A stretch of DNA of 64,000 bases from Nitrosomonas sp. Nm34 (GTDB lineage Bacteria > Pseudomonadota > Gammaproteobacteria > Burkholderiales > Nitrosomonadaceae): the NCBI RefSeq assembly GCF_900113925.1, contig NZ_FORD01000005.1:62001-126000 (forward strand), read 5' to 3'. Shown here piece by piece: positions 7,817-16,401 of the stretch. The notes below the pieces were generated by a model. That model saw only the letters and a list, made by a program, of their open reading frames with translations, was not told the origin of the DNA and did not search any database. The stretch's first letter is position 1; every line of letters starts with the position of its first letter. Position numbers and translations under genes: made by a program.

Positions 7817-8626
7817 ATGTCTGCCCCACTGATCGAAATCAAAGATCTTGCTTTTTCATATAATACTCGTCCCATTCTGAGAAGTGTCAATATGACTATG
7901 CCTCGAGGTAAGGTCATCGCTATTATGGGGGGAAGTGGTTCTGGCAAGACAACTTTGTTGCGTTTGATTGGTGGAGAAATCAAACCAACTGCCGGTTATG
8001 TCAAAGTCGCTGATCAGGTGGTACATAAACTCAGCAGAAATGATCTTTTTAAATTACGCAGAAAAATGGGGATGCTGTTTCAGTTTGGCGCCTTGTTTAC
8101 TGATTTATCCGTGTTCGACAATGTTGCTTTTCAGATACGTGAGCATACCAATCTTCCCGAATCTATGATCCGTGATTTAGTATTGATGAAACTACATGCA
8201 GTGGGCTTGCGCGGAGCGTATCATCTGATGCCGGCAGAACTTTCAGGCGGTATGGCGCGGCGTGTTGCCTTAGCTCGCTCGATTGCGCTTGATCCCATGC
8301 TGATCATGTATGACGAACCTTTTACCGGACTGGATCCCATTTCATTGAGTGTGATTGGTAGTCTCATTCGCCGATTGACCGATGCACTGGGCATGACTTC
8401 AATCGTAGTGACGCATGATGTGCAAGAATCCTTAAAAATTGTAGATTATGTCTATTTTCTGGCAGATGGGGTCATCGCAGCGCATGGAACTCCGCAAGAA
8501 GTAAAGGATTCGGTTACTCCATTTGTGCACCAATTTGTGCATGGCGAAGAAGATGGGCCGGTTCCTTTTCATTATCCTGCAGATGCTTATCAAGAGGATT
8601 TGAAGCTGGAGAACCATTTTGCCTAA
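7817..8626 (+). CDS. mlaF: Phospholipid transport ATPase MlaF
   Basis: A 269-residue ABC ATPase. Walker A is GGSGSGKT (residues about 39-46), the signature is LSGGMARR and Walker B is LIMYDEP. The LSGGMARR form, with MARR in place of QQQR, is typical of MlaF. It powers movement of phospholipids between the inner and outer membranes with MlaE, D, B and C, all of which follow in order. Its stop overlaps the mlaE start by 8 bases. A longer C-terminal tail ends the protein, as in other MlaF proteins. Confidence 0.95.
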   Translation: MSAPLIEIKDLAFSYNTRPILRSVNMTMPRGKVIAIMGGSGSGKTTLLRLIGGEIKPTAGYVKVADQVVHKLSRNDLFKLRRKMGMLFQFGALFTDLSVFDNVAFQIREHTNLPESMIRDLVLMKLHAVGLRGAYHLMPAELSGGMARRVALARSIALDPMLIMYDEPFTGLDPISLSVIGSLIRRLTDALGMTSIVVTHDVQESLKIVDYVYFLADGVIAAHGTPQEVKDSVTPFVHQFVHGEEDGPVPFHYPADAYQEDLKLENHFA

Positions 8627-9416
8627 ACGCATTATTACCAGTATTCAAGCTATCGGGCATCGGGTGATAGATAGTATTTGGCGTTTAGGTCGCGCCGCAC
8701 GCTTTTTTGCCTTGGTACTCCTGAAATCAACGACAAGCTTCTTGCGTTTTAGTCTCGTTATACGTGAAATTTATTTTGTCGGCGTGTTATCACTCATCAT
8801 TATTCTGGTGTCTGGCCTGTTTGTGGGAATGGTATTAGGTTTACAAGGATACGAGACACTGCAGAAATATGGTTCTGAATCAGCAGTCGGGACGCTCGTG
8901 GCATTGTCACTGGTGCGAGAACTGGGGCCAGTGATGGCAGCACTGTTGTTTGCAAGTCGCGCGGGTTCTGCCATCACTGCGGAAATAGGTTTGATGAAAG
9001 CGACTGAACAGTTGTCTGCCATGGCAATGATGGCGGTGGACCCGGTTGCACGCGTGGTGGCCCCACGCTTCTGGGCAGGGGTGATTTCTATGCCACTATT
9101 GGCAGCCCTCTTTTCCGTTCTAGGCGTATTTGGAGGGTATCTGGTGGCAGTCGTTTTCATTGGGGTGGATGAAGGTTCATTTTGGTCCTCCATGCAGAAT
9201 GCAGTCGATTTCCGCTATGACATTGTAAATGGCGTCATCAAAAGTTGTTTTTTCGGTGTGACAGTGACCGCGATAGCCGTTTTTGAAGGGTTTGATGCGC
9301 CTCCTACAGCTGAGGGGGTTTCAGGTGCGACCACCCGAACGGTAGTCACTTCTGCGCTGGCAATTTTGGGATTGGACTTTGTTTTAACCTCTTTTATGTT
9401 TAGAGGAGTAGATTGA
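8619..9416 (+). CDS. mlaE: Phospholipid transport permease MlaE
   Basis: A 265-residue integral membrane protein. The MlaE signature region is visible: YETLQKYGSESAVGTLVALS, then LVRELGPVMAALLFASRAGS and a Glu-containing AEIGLMKATEQ loop. Five or so hydrophobic segments. The start is TTG inside the end of mlaF with GGAG upstream, since no ATG is in frame nearby. It forms the inner-membrane channel of the Mla complex. Stop overlaps the mlaD ATG by one base. Confidence 0.95.
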   Translation: MPKRIITSIQAIGHRVIDSIWRLGRAARFFALVLLKSTTSFLRFSLVIREIYFVGVLSLIIILVSGLFVGMVLGLQGYETLQKYGSESAVGTLVALSLVRELGPVMAALLFASRAGSAITAEIGLMKATEQLSAMAMMAVDPVARVVAPRFWAGVISMPLLAALFSVLGVFGGYLVAVVFIGVDEGSFWSSMQNAVDFRYDIVNGVIKSCFFGVTVTAIAVFEGFDAPPTAEGVSGATTRTVVTSALAILGLDFVLTSFMFRGVD

Positions 9417-9874
9417 TGCAACGAACAATAATCGATTTTTGGGTGGGATTGTTCGTAATAGCCGGTATTGGAGCATTACTGATACTCGGATTAAAAGTGG
9501 GAAATCTAACGAGTTATAATACTGGCGAAAGCTATACCCTTACAGGAAATTTTGAAAATATTGGTGGCCTTAAAATTAAAGCGCCTGTCAAAAGCGCGGG
9601 AGTAGTGGTAGGGCGGGTCACAGATATCCAGTTTAGCCTGGAAACCTATGATGCGCTGGTGACAATGGCTATCAATGCTCATTATCGATTTCCTAAAGAT
9701 ACTTTTGCGAGCATTCTGACATCGGGATTACTTGGGGAGCAATACATTGGTCTATCCCCAGGAGGAGATGAAGAAATGTTAGCGGAAGGCGATAAGATAA
9801 TGAAAACCAATTCAGCCATGGTACTGGAAGAGATGATTGGACGTTTTCTGTTCGATAAGGCTGCAGAGGATTAA
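9416..9874 (+). CDS. mlaD: MCE-domain protein MlaD
   Basis: A 152-residue protein with one N-terminal membrane segment (DFWVGLFVIAGIGALLILG) and an MCE domain at about 38-115 (LTGNFENIGGLKIKAPVKSAGV). GLLGEQYIGLSPGG is the typical end of the domain. The ATG at 9416 is favoured over an adjacent TTG because it gives the one-base overlap with mlaE and follows GAGGAG. It forms the hexameric lipid ring of the complex. Confidence 0.95.
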   Translation: MQRTIIDFWVGLFVIAGIGALLILGLKVGNLTSYNTGESYTLTGNFENIGGLKIKAPVKSAGVVVGRVTDIQFSLETYDALVTMAINAHYRFPKDTFASILTSGLLGEQYIGLSPGGDEEMLAEGDKIMKTNSAMVLEEMIGRFLFDKAAED

Positions 9875-9911
9875 CATTTCTTAATGATTGATAAATTCTG
9901 ATAAGGTAAAC

Positions 9912-10532
9912 ATGAAAGCACTTTTTCAAAAAATTATTATTCTGGTAACTTGTTTTTTATTGATTGTTCCAGTATCAGCCAAAGAGATACCTCCCGATCA
10001 GCTAGTGAGAAATACGGTGGATGAAGTTATCACTATTCTTAAGCAGGATGATGGGATTAAAAAGGGTCAGAAAGATCGTGTGCTGGATTTAATTGAAACC
10101 AAGATACTTCCTCATTTCAATTTCACCCGTATGACTCAACTCGCAATGGGAAAAAACTGGTCTAAGGTTGAGGCTCAGCAACGAAAAGAGCTGGTCAGTG
10201 AATTTCAGACTTTACTTGTGAGAACTTACTCCAACGCATTAACGAATTACCGTGATGAAGTGATCGAAGTGACGCCATTGGCATCTCAACCTAATACCAA
10301 AACGACAACTGTCAAAACACGTGTCATCCAAGGCCGTGGCAGAGAACCCGTTCCAATCGATTACAGCATGGAAAAAACGAGCAATGGTTGGAAGGTGTAT
10401 GATGTGACCGTTGCTGGAGTCAGCCTGGTAACAAATTATCGGAGCACTTTTAATAGCGAGATTAAAAAAGCAGGGGTAGAGGGTCTGATTACTTCACTTA
10501 CCAAGAAGAATAAATCATTAGAAGGACAATAA
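9912..10532 (+). CDS. mlaC: Periplasmic phospholipid carrier MlaC
   Basis: A 206-residue protein with a clean signal peptide (MKALFQKIIILVTCF, cleavage near VSA/KEI). The mature part follows MlaC/Ttg2D: IPPDQLVRNTVDEV near the start, FNFTRMTQLAMGKNW, then QTLLVRTYSNALTNY and WKVYDVTVAGVSLV. The ATG at 9912 after AAGG is chosen over an upstream TTG since it begins the signal peptide. It ferries lipids between MlaFEDB and the outer-membrane complex. No mlaA gene is seen in this window. Confidence 0.93.
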   Translation: MKALFQKIIILVTCFLLIVPVSAKEIPPDQLVRNTVDEVITILKQDDGIKKGQKDRVLDLIETKILPHFNFTRMTQLAMGKNWSKVEAQQRKELVSEFQTLLVRTYSNALTNYRDEVIEVTPLASQPNTKTTTVKTRVIQGRGREPVPIDYSMEKTSNGWKVYDVTVAGVSLVTNYRSTFNSEIKKAGVEGLITSLTKKNKSLEGQ

Positions 10533-10567
10533 GCGATTGCATTATCTTAGATCATTCTTTTAAAGCA

Positions 10568-10867
10568 ATGGTAATTCAGCGTGAAGGTAGAAGAATTTAC
10601 GTGCGTGGCCCGGTCATTTTCGATAATGTAGCCGAAATGACCCGACAGGGAATCGCTCTTCTTAATGAAGATGGCCTGATAGTTGATCTGGCAGAAGTGA
10701 TTGAACTTGATTCATCCGCGATCAGTATGTTATTCGAATGGTTGCGTGTCGCTCATACCAGGAATCAGCAGCTCTATTATGTCAATTTACCTGCGAATTT
10801 AGGCAGTCTTATGCAGTTATACGGCGTGACTGACTTTGTTCCGTTTGATAATACTATTACGCAATAA
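10568..10867 (+). CDS. mlaB: STAS-domain protein MlaB
   Basis: A 99-residue single STAS domain. The strand-helix pattern LIVDLAEVIELDSSAISMLFEWL is the conserved core, with the Ser/Thr pair that in MlaB contacts MlaF. The protein is cytoplasmic and stabilises the MlaF ATPase dimer. It follows mlaC by 35 bases, as in the usual mlaFEDCB order. Confidence 0.9.
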   Translation: MVIQREGRRIYVRGPVIFDNVAEMTRQGIALLNEDGLIVDLAEVIELDSSAISMLFEWLRVAHTRNQQLYYVNLPANLGSLMQLYGVTDFVPFDNTITQ

Positions 10868-10922
10868 ACTGCTCTTCCTCTATTCCATCTGATTGTCGTT
10901 TTTTTTCAAAGCTCGTTCTGCC

Positions 10923-11837
10923 ATGGTTGCAGCAATTGAAATCCACCAGCTTTATAAGCGTTATGGCGCTTTTTCTGCTCTGGAAAATATTAATCTTTCA
11001 ATCTATCCGGGTGAATTCTTTGCTTTGCTGGGCCCTAATGGTGCGGGAAAAACCACGCTCATCAGTATTCTTGCAGGGTTGACGTTGGCAACGAGCGGTC
11101 ACGCTAAAATTATGGGGCATGACGTTGTTTCTGATTACGTTAATTCACGCAGAAATCTTGGGGTAGTGCCCCAGGAATTGGTGTTTGATCCATTTTTTAC
11201 TGTCAGAGAAGCGCTCATCATCCAATCTGGCTATTACGGCATTAGAAAGAATGAGACTTGGATCGATGAGATCTTGCATCGTCTGGATCTTACTGCTAAA
11301 GCCGATACCAATATGCGAGCGCTCTCGGGCGGAATGAAACGGCGCGTATTGGTAGCCCAGGCGTTAGTACACAAACCGCCTGTCATCATTCTGGATGAAC
11401 CCACTGCCGGTGTCGATGTAGAGCTCAGGCAGGCACTATGGTTTTTTATTAATCAGTTAAACCGAGAGGGACATACGATTGTCCTGACTACCCATTATCT
11501 GGAAGAAGCAGAAGCATTATGTCATCGTGTTGCGATGCTCAAGCAGGGTAAAATTGTTGCATTGGATAGTATCCGGAATCTTATTAATGGGATTCAGGGA
11601 TGCTCAATCCAACTTCGGCTTTCTTCCGAGACACTGCCGCCTATTTTGCAAGAATGGCCTGGTAGCCGTCATGAGGGGTTGCATATCTTCAAAATAAAAG
11701 ATTATTTCCAGGTTGAAACCTTACTTGCCATATTGCGTTCGGAGCATATCCAAGTACTAGAAATGCAATTACAGCAGCCAGATCTGGAAGAAGTATTTAT
11801 AAAAATCATGGGAGCCGAATCTTCGGATGTATCATGA
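10923..11837 (+). CDS. yadG: ABC transporter ATPase, YadG type
   Basis: A 304-residue ABC ATPase. Walker A is GPNGAGKT, the signature LSGGMKRR and Walker B VIILDEP, with the ABC-2 style QALWFFINQLNREGHTIVLTTHYLEEAE after it. The ATG at 10923 starts MVAAIEIHQLYKRYG, matching family length better than an upstream TTG. It overlaps the following permease gene by 4 bases (ATGA). Together they resemble E. coli YadGH, a poorly understood exporter. It sits between mlaB and ibaG, so it probably shares the mla transcript. Confidence 0.85.
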   Translation: MVAAIEIHQLYKRYGAFSALENINLSIYPGEFFALLGPNGAGKTTLISILAGLTLATSGHAKIMGHDVVSDYVNSRRNLGVVPQELVFDPFFTVREALIIQSGYYGIRKNETWIDEILHRLDLTAKADTNMRALSGGMKRRVLVAQALVHKPPVIILDEPTAGVDVELRQALWFFINQLNREGHTIVLTTHYLEEAEALCHRVAMLKQGKIVALDSIRNLINGIQGCSIQLRLSSETLPPILQEWPGSRHEGLHIFKIKDYFQVETLLAILRSEHIQVLEMQLQQPDLEEVFIKIMGAESSDVS

Positions 11838-12589
11838 TTGGTTTTTACACATTATTTTATAAAGAGTTATTGAGATTCTGGAAAGTAAGCTTCCAGACGA
11901 TATTGGCACCGATTTTATCGAGCTTACTTTATCTGCTGGTTTTTTCCCATGTACTGGAAACCCGTGTACAGGTATATCCGGGAATTTCTTATACGTCGTT
12001 CCTGATTCCAGGTTTAGTGATCATGGCTGTCTTGCAAAACACTTTTGCAAACTCATCTTCCAGCCTGATTCAATCCAAAATATCCGGTAATCTTGTATTT
12101 ATTTTGTTATCGCCTTTATCTTATCTGGAGATTTTCCTGGCCTACATCGGAGCAGCAGTAGTGCGTGGCTTATTAGTAGGTTTAGGGGTTTATGGGGTAA
12201 CGATGCTATTATATGACGTGCCACTACGGCTGCCTTTATGGGCTTTATTGTTCGCAATTGCAGGCAGTATGCTATTAGGTGCATTGGGCATTATTGCAGG
12301 TATTTGGTCAGAAAAATTTGATCAACTTGCTGCTTTTCAGAATTTTATTATTCTGCCATTGACATTTTTGTCAGGTGTATTTTATTCGATCCATTCACTT
12401 CCCTCCGGATGGCAATATTTATCACATTTGAACCCTTTTTTTTATATCGTTGACGGGCTTCGCTATGGTTTCCTGGGAACATCCGATATTTCTCCCTATT
12501 TTAGTTTAGGAGTTGTGATATCGTGTTTAATTGTGATTTCCTGGCTAACAGTATGGATGTTAAAGAGCGGTTATAAAATTCGCCATTAA
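11834..12589 (+). CDS. yadH: ABC-2 permease, YadH type
   Basis: A 251-residue permease with six or so hydrophobic segments. It starts GFYTLFYKELLRFWKV and has the ABC-2 landmarks SSLLYLLVFSHVL, FQNFIILPLTFLSGVFY and HLNPFFYIVDGLRYGFLG. This NP-FYIVDGLRY pattern is typical of YadH/NodJ-like permeases. It pairs with the ATPase encoded just upstream with an ATGA overlap. The substrate is unknown. Confidence 0.87.
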   Translation: MIGFYTLFYKELLRFWKVSFQTILAPILSSLLYLLVFSHVLETRVQVYPGISYTSFLIPGLVIMAVLQNTFANSSSSLIQSKISGNLVFILLSPLSYLEIFLAYIGAAVVRGLLVGLGVYGVTMLLYDVPLRLPLWALLFAIAGSMLLGALGIIAGIWSEKFDQLAAFQNFIILPLTFLSGVFYSIHSLPSGWQYLSHLNPFFYIVDGLRYGFLGTSDISPYFSLGVVISCLIVISWLTVWMLKSGYKIRH

Positions 12590-12611
12590 ACGTGTATAGA
12601 GTAATTTATTC

Positions 12612-12712
12612 ATCCCATTTCCACATCAAACCTGGCGCGAAAATAAGCCGTAGATAGTATTAATAATACGACGCGGAAAAGCGATAAAGCAGTCTGGGTT
12701 TTGAAATAGAAT
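12612..12712 (+). repeat. Interspersed repeat, copy 1 (degenerate)
   Basis: Ends match the family: CCCATTTCCACATCAAA at the left and TTTTGAAATAGAAT at the right. The interior (GCGCGAAAATAAGCC) is diverged. It lies between yadH and ibaG. Its interior reads in the same sense as copy 3. Confidence 0.7.
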
Positions 12713-12775
12713 AAGCGTTTTCCTGGTTTATTCTCAGTACAGCAACATGAAAATTATTTATCTAAAGGATCGAAA

Positions 12776-13036
12776 ATGATTACCTCAGATTATATTAAAC
12801 AATGTATTGAAACATCTTTACCATGTGAATGGATTCAGGTAGAAGGAGAAGATGGGCGTCATTTTAGCGCTGTCATCGTTAGTGAACAATTCAAAGGAAA
12901 AAGTATGGTTCAGCAACATCAACTGGTTTACCGGGCCTTACGCGATAAAATGAAGGAAGAGATCCATGCGTTATCCATGAAAACACTTACGCCTGAACAG
13001 TGGGAAGAATATAAACAAGCTGAGCAGCAGGCTTAG
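12776..13036 (+). CDS. ibaG: BolA-family protein IbaG
   Basis: An 86-residue BolA-like protein. The core VEGEDGRHFSAVIVSEQFKGKSMVQQHQLVY has the conserved His and the FKGK/QRHQLVY motif of the family. AAAGGATC precedes the ATG. BolA/IbaG proteins bind [2Fe-2S] clusters with monothiol glutaredoxins. In E. coli ibaG also follows mlaFEDCB and precedes murA; here a yadGH pair is in between and no murA follows. Confidence 0.9.
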   Translation: MITSDYIKQCIETSLPCEWIQVEGEDGRHFSAVIVSEQFKGKSMVQQHQLVYRALRDKMKEEIHALSMKTLTPEQWEEYKQAEQQA

Positions 13037-13131
13037 AGGTTGTAGAGTGGTCATAAAGGAGAAAACTATTCTCTGGTATATAGTAGGAAAAGGCGTGCCG
13101 CTATAGTCGCTACCATAGCAGTATATTTTTT

Positions 13132-13235
13132 AGTTCCATTTCTGAACTAAACCTGACTTTGTCGGCTTCGCCTTGCCGTATGATTGATACTGTCTGCGGT
13201 TCACCTGCGTGTCATGCTTGATTTGGAAATGGAGT
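13132..13235 (+). repeat. Interspersed repeat, copy 2
   Basis: A near-consensus copy: GTTCCATTTCTGAACTAAA, then ACTTTGTCGGCTTCGCCTTG and an end TTTGATTTGGAAATGGA. It lies between ibaG and the convergent gene at 13329. Confidence 0.8.
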
Positions 13236-13328
13236 GACCTATCAGTGATAGGTTGCGCCAACCTCTCTTGTTCTCACCTTGTCTTGTTGAAAACTCTGAA
13301 TTTTTAGAGCGCCCTTATTTTATCTTGA

Positions 13329-14366
13329 TCAGTTCTGCCCATAACTTGATAAGGATTTAGCTCTTGCCCAGAACTTCCATAAATTATTGGGTGTCATTAT
13401 AAAGTTTTTTATGCCACTTTCATTTAAAACGGTAATCGTCAGTTGAGAAATTATTCGTTTTTTCATTGCTTCGAGCAAGGGTATAAACCAGTTATTTTCT
13501 AGCGTACTTAAATATTCGCGCCATTCATATATATTCCTATATTGCGTTTTCCCCCATAGAGAATCAAGTACGATTAAATGGTTACCTGGTATGGCCTGGT
13601 GCTGCCACGCTTTTGCATCAGGAGGAAGTGGATGACGGTTTACGCCGCTTGCAACTGCCAGGGCATGAGTAAAAGGATGATCACACCATATTTGGTTAAA
13701 AGTTGAGTGTATATTCTGTGGCATCATTCCTCCTCCCCAGAACCAGATGCTATTGATCGCCAATTCGCCATGCTCTTCTCTTTCCTGGTTAAGCGGATGC
13801 TGATGTAGCAGCATTTGTATTTCATTAAAAATGTTGTGCCATGCTGAACTCTCTTCTCCAAGCGGGAGCAAATTATTGATATTTTTACCAATCATTTCGC
13901 TGAGCAATCGGGTTTGCAAGGAAGGGATTTTGGGAATACGCACATACCAGCGATCAGCGTGGAGTGGTAAAAATAAGATACCATTTTTGCTGTAATACTG
14001 GTTGAGCATATCGGTAAATTGTATCGATTCCTTTAAGGAAATTGAGAAAACCTGGCTGTCAGCTAACAGCATATGATTGTGCTGAATCCGCAGATGAACT
14101 GGATCAGCGCGCAACCAATACCCATTCTGATCAAATCCTTTCTCTGCCCCATCAAGTTGTAACATGATGGGTGCAACTGGCCAATCTTGCTGTTTCGACA
14201 CACCGAACGACCGGCATAGCCATTCTTCTATTCCTTGAGGCTGACTCTCGGTATAGCGGCTTTTAGCCAGGATGACTTCTAAAGCAGACAAAGACAAGTC
14301 GCTATAAACTTCAGGCCTTCCAGCTTCAGGCCAAAATAATCCTGGAATGAGAAGATGTATATGCAT
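13329..14366 (-). CDS. COG4255-like conserved protein (phosphoglycerate mutase-type annotation)
   Basis: A 345-residue cytoplasmic protein. It starts MHIHLLIPGLFWPEAGR and has LPLHADRWYVRIP, then the motif SIWFWGGGMMP and a late LIVLDSLWG. These blocks match a betaproteobacterial and xanthomonad family (COG4255) often labelled phosphoglycerate mutase, or RpfE-like. I see no complete catalytic site of an alkaline-phosphatase-type mutase, so that name is doubtful. It is a single gene. Confidence 0.6.
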   Translation of the reverse strand: MHIHLLIPGLFWPEAGRPEVYSDLSLSALEVILAKSRYTESQPQGIEEWLCRSFGVSKQQDWPVAPIMLQLDGAEKGFDQNGYWLRADPVHLRIQHNHMLLADSQVFSISLKESIQFTDMLNQYYSKNGILFLPLHADRWYVRIPKIPSLQTRLLSEMIGKNINNLLPLGEESSAWHNIFNEIQMLLHQHPLNQEREEHGELAINSIWFWGGGMMPQNIHSTFNQIWCDHPFTHALAVASGVNRHPLPPDAKAWQHQAIPGNHLIVLDSLWGKTQYRNIYEWREYLSTLENNWFIPLLEAMKKRIISQLTITVLNESGIKNFIMTPNNLWKFWARAKSLSSYGQN

Positions 14367-15117
14367 AAATTAAAGAAAGGTCAAAGAGGTAGGTAAAAAT
14401 TATTATGAATAGAAATATCAGGAAGAGGGTGAAGCCGTGATAAAACTTCCATATGGGTAGCTTGGTGGCAGATTATTCTGAGTAAATAATTATAATCCAG
14501 GTTCAATTCTAATACCTCATAGCAAGCAGGAAGCTCCATTTTTTCTCGGAATCAACTTGTTACTTTTCGAAACAAAAGCAGGTTGAAAATAGGATGTTTA
14601 AAGCATTCCATCAATCCTAAATTATTTATGATGGCGCATTATATTTTTTTACAGCTTGTTCAGGCTGTATTCATTTTTTAAATTTATAATTGTACTTTTA
14701 GCTAGATGTGATTCTGATATCACAATTGGTAGTAATTTTATTTTTATTATGTCAAACAGATAAAGTGCTCATTACTAATTCCATTTTCAAATCAAACATG
14801 ACACCAAGGAGAACCGCAGACAGTATCAATCATACGACAAGGTGAAGCCGACAAAGTCAGTTTTGATTTAGAAATGGAAAAAGCGATAGCAATTAGTTTA
14901 TCGCGACAAATAGGGCATAAATAATTATTTGGCTTAATAATACCTAGTAAAATTCAGGAATCTTCTACCCCACTTTTAATTTTTTGTCGAAAAAACTCTA
15001 TTTTTCCAGCCATCACAGTGATAGCCTCTATAGCTTTTACATTGCAACACATCATCATTTTGTTTAAATCTGCCTTAACTTCCCTAAGATCCAAATTAAA
15101 AGTTGATTAGAAACTAT
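14367..15117. other. 750-base gap before metal efflux operon
   Basis: It contains repeat copy 3 (14778-14879). The rest is AT-rich with no clear gene. A 33-codon minus-strand frame (14960-15061) with a weak ribosome site was considered and not called. The efflux operon promoter probably lies in the last 200 bases. Confidence 0.5.
14778..14879 (-). repeat. Interspersed repeat, copy 3
   Basis: A copy in the opposite sense to copy 2: ATTCCATTTTCAAATCAAA, then CGCAGACAGTATCAATCATA, and an end TTTTGATTTAGAAATGGAA. It lies in the gap ahead of the RND efflux operon. Confidence 0.8.
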
Positions 15118-16401
15118 ATGCGGAAATTTATTATCTTACTCAGCTTGTTTTTTTTATTAAGCCCTATTGTATGGGCTCAAGAGCCAGGCAAAGTATGGAC
15201 TCAAGAGTCAGCTAAAAAGTTTTCCATCGAGGAAATCCAGCGTTTGGGATTGGAAGCAAATGGTTTAGTCCTGGCTGCACGTTCGCAAGTGAATATTGCT
15301 AACGCGGGCGTAGTCGCTGCATCCGCCTACCCGAATCCAGAGGTGATGGTAATGGCGGGTCCGGTCGATAGGCGAATCCCGGAATCCCTAACCGGACCAA
15401 TGTCAGACCAACGCACAGTTACAGTTAACCAGCCGATTGAAAATCCTTTTATGCGCAGCGCACGCATTGGTGCGGCAGAGGCTGGAGTTGAGGCCGGACG
15501 TGCCAGCCTGGATCAGGTACGAGCTGATTTGGCTGCACAATTACGCGTGCGGGCTTATGAGTTATTACTGCGTCAAGAACAAGCTGCATTGGAACAAAGT
15601 ATTTTTGATCTGCTTAAGGAAGTTCACAGGCGTATCAAATTAAATGTAGAGAGAGGAGAAGCGGCCCGTTTTGAGCTTATTCGGGCAGAGACCGAGCTTA
15701 AGAGTGTAGAGAACCGTAAAGAGGCAGCGCGACTGAATGCCGAGCGGGCACGGGTTGCTTTATTGCAGTTTTCAGCAGGTGCGTTACCGGCTAATTTTGA
15801 AGTCAAAGCCTCTTTGAAAGACGCAGTAGCATTGCCTCCATTAGATATGTTACGAAAGGAAGTTCCAGAAGCGAATCCAGAGATAGTGCGTTTGCAAGCC
15901 GAGCAAGAACGCGCTAAGTTGCGTATTGATCAGGAACGTGCTTCCGTGCTTCCTTCTGTAAACGTTCTATACTCTAATTATCAAGATACCCAATTTAACT
16001 CTAACACCGCTGGTTTAAGCGTGAGAGTTCCCATTTTTTATCGCCGCCGTGGCGAAATTGATAGTGCAATCTTTGATTCTGCGCGCGTCCGGGAAACCCT
16101 GGATTATCGCCGTTACGAGGTGGGCCAGCTATTTGAATCTGCATGGCAGGCTTTGCAGATTGCCCAGCGAAGAGTTGAAATGTTTGAGAGCGGGTTAATC
16201 AAGGAAGCCGAGAATGCAGTAGAAGTTGCCCAGGCTGCCTATCGTTTTGGTGAGCGTGGTTTGATCGAGGTGCTAGATACTCAACGTGTCCTTCGTGGCA
16301 TCCTGGGTGATGCTTTACAAGCGCGTTTTGATCTGCAAGCAGCCGCGGCCGAAATTGACCGGCTACGTGCACATTACCCCAAGGAGTTGATTCCAGAATG
16401 A
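15118..16401 (+). CDS. Outer-membrane efflux protein, CzcC/TolC family
   Basis: A 427-residue protein with a signal peptide (MRKFIILLSLFFLLSP, cleavage near VWA/QEP). It has two outer-membrane efflux repeats: long helices rich in Ala, Gln and Arg (AEAGVEAGRASLDQVRADL; VEVAQAAYRFGERGLIEVLD). AAYRFGERGLIEVLDTQRVL is typical of CzcC-like metal efflux. The ATG at 15118 begins the signal peptide; an upstream TTG is rejected. It overlaps the adaptor gene by 4 bases. It forms the exit duct of the RND pump. Confidence 0.88.
   Translation: MRKFIILLSLFFLLSPIVWAQEPGKVWTQESAKKFSIEEIQRLGLEANGLVLAARSQVNIANAGVVAASAYPNPEVMVMAGPVDRRIPESLTGPMSDQRTVTVNQPIENPFMRSARIGAAEAGVEAGRASLDQVRADLAAQLRVRAYELLLRQEQAALEQSIFDLLKEVHRRIKLNVERGEAARFELIRAETELKSVENRKEAARLNAERARVALLQFSAGALPANFEVKASLKDAVALPPLDMLRKEVPEANPEIVRLQAEQERAKLRIDQERASVLPSVNVLYSNYQDTQFNSNTAGLSVRVPIFYRRRGEIDSAIFDSARVRETLDYRRYEVGQLFESAWQALQIAQRRVEMFESGLIKEAENAVEVAQAAYRFGERGLIEVLDTQRVLRGILGDALQARFDLQAAAAEIDRLRAHYPKELIPE

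Noticed and set aside
14960..15061. 33-codon minus-strand frame before the metal efflux operon
   Set aside because: Weak ribosome site and no conserved feature; left as intergenic.
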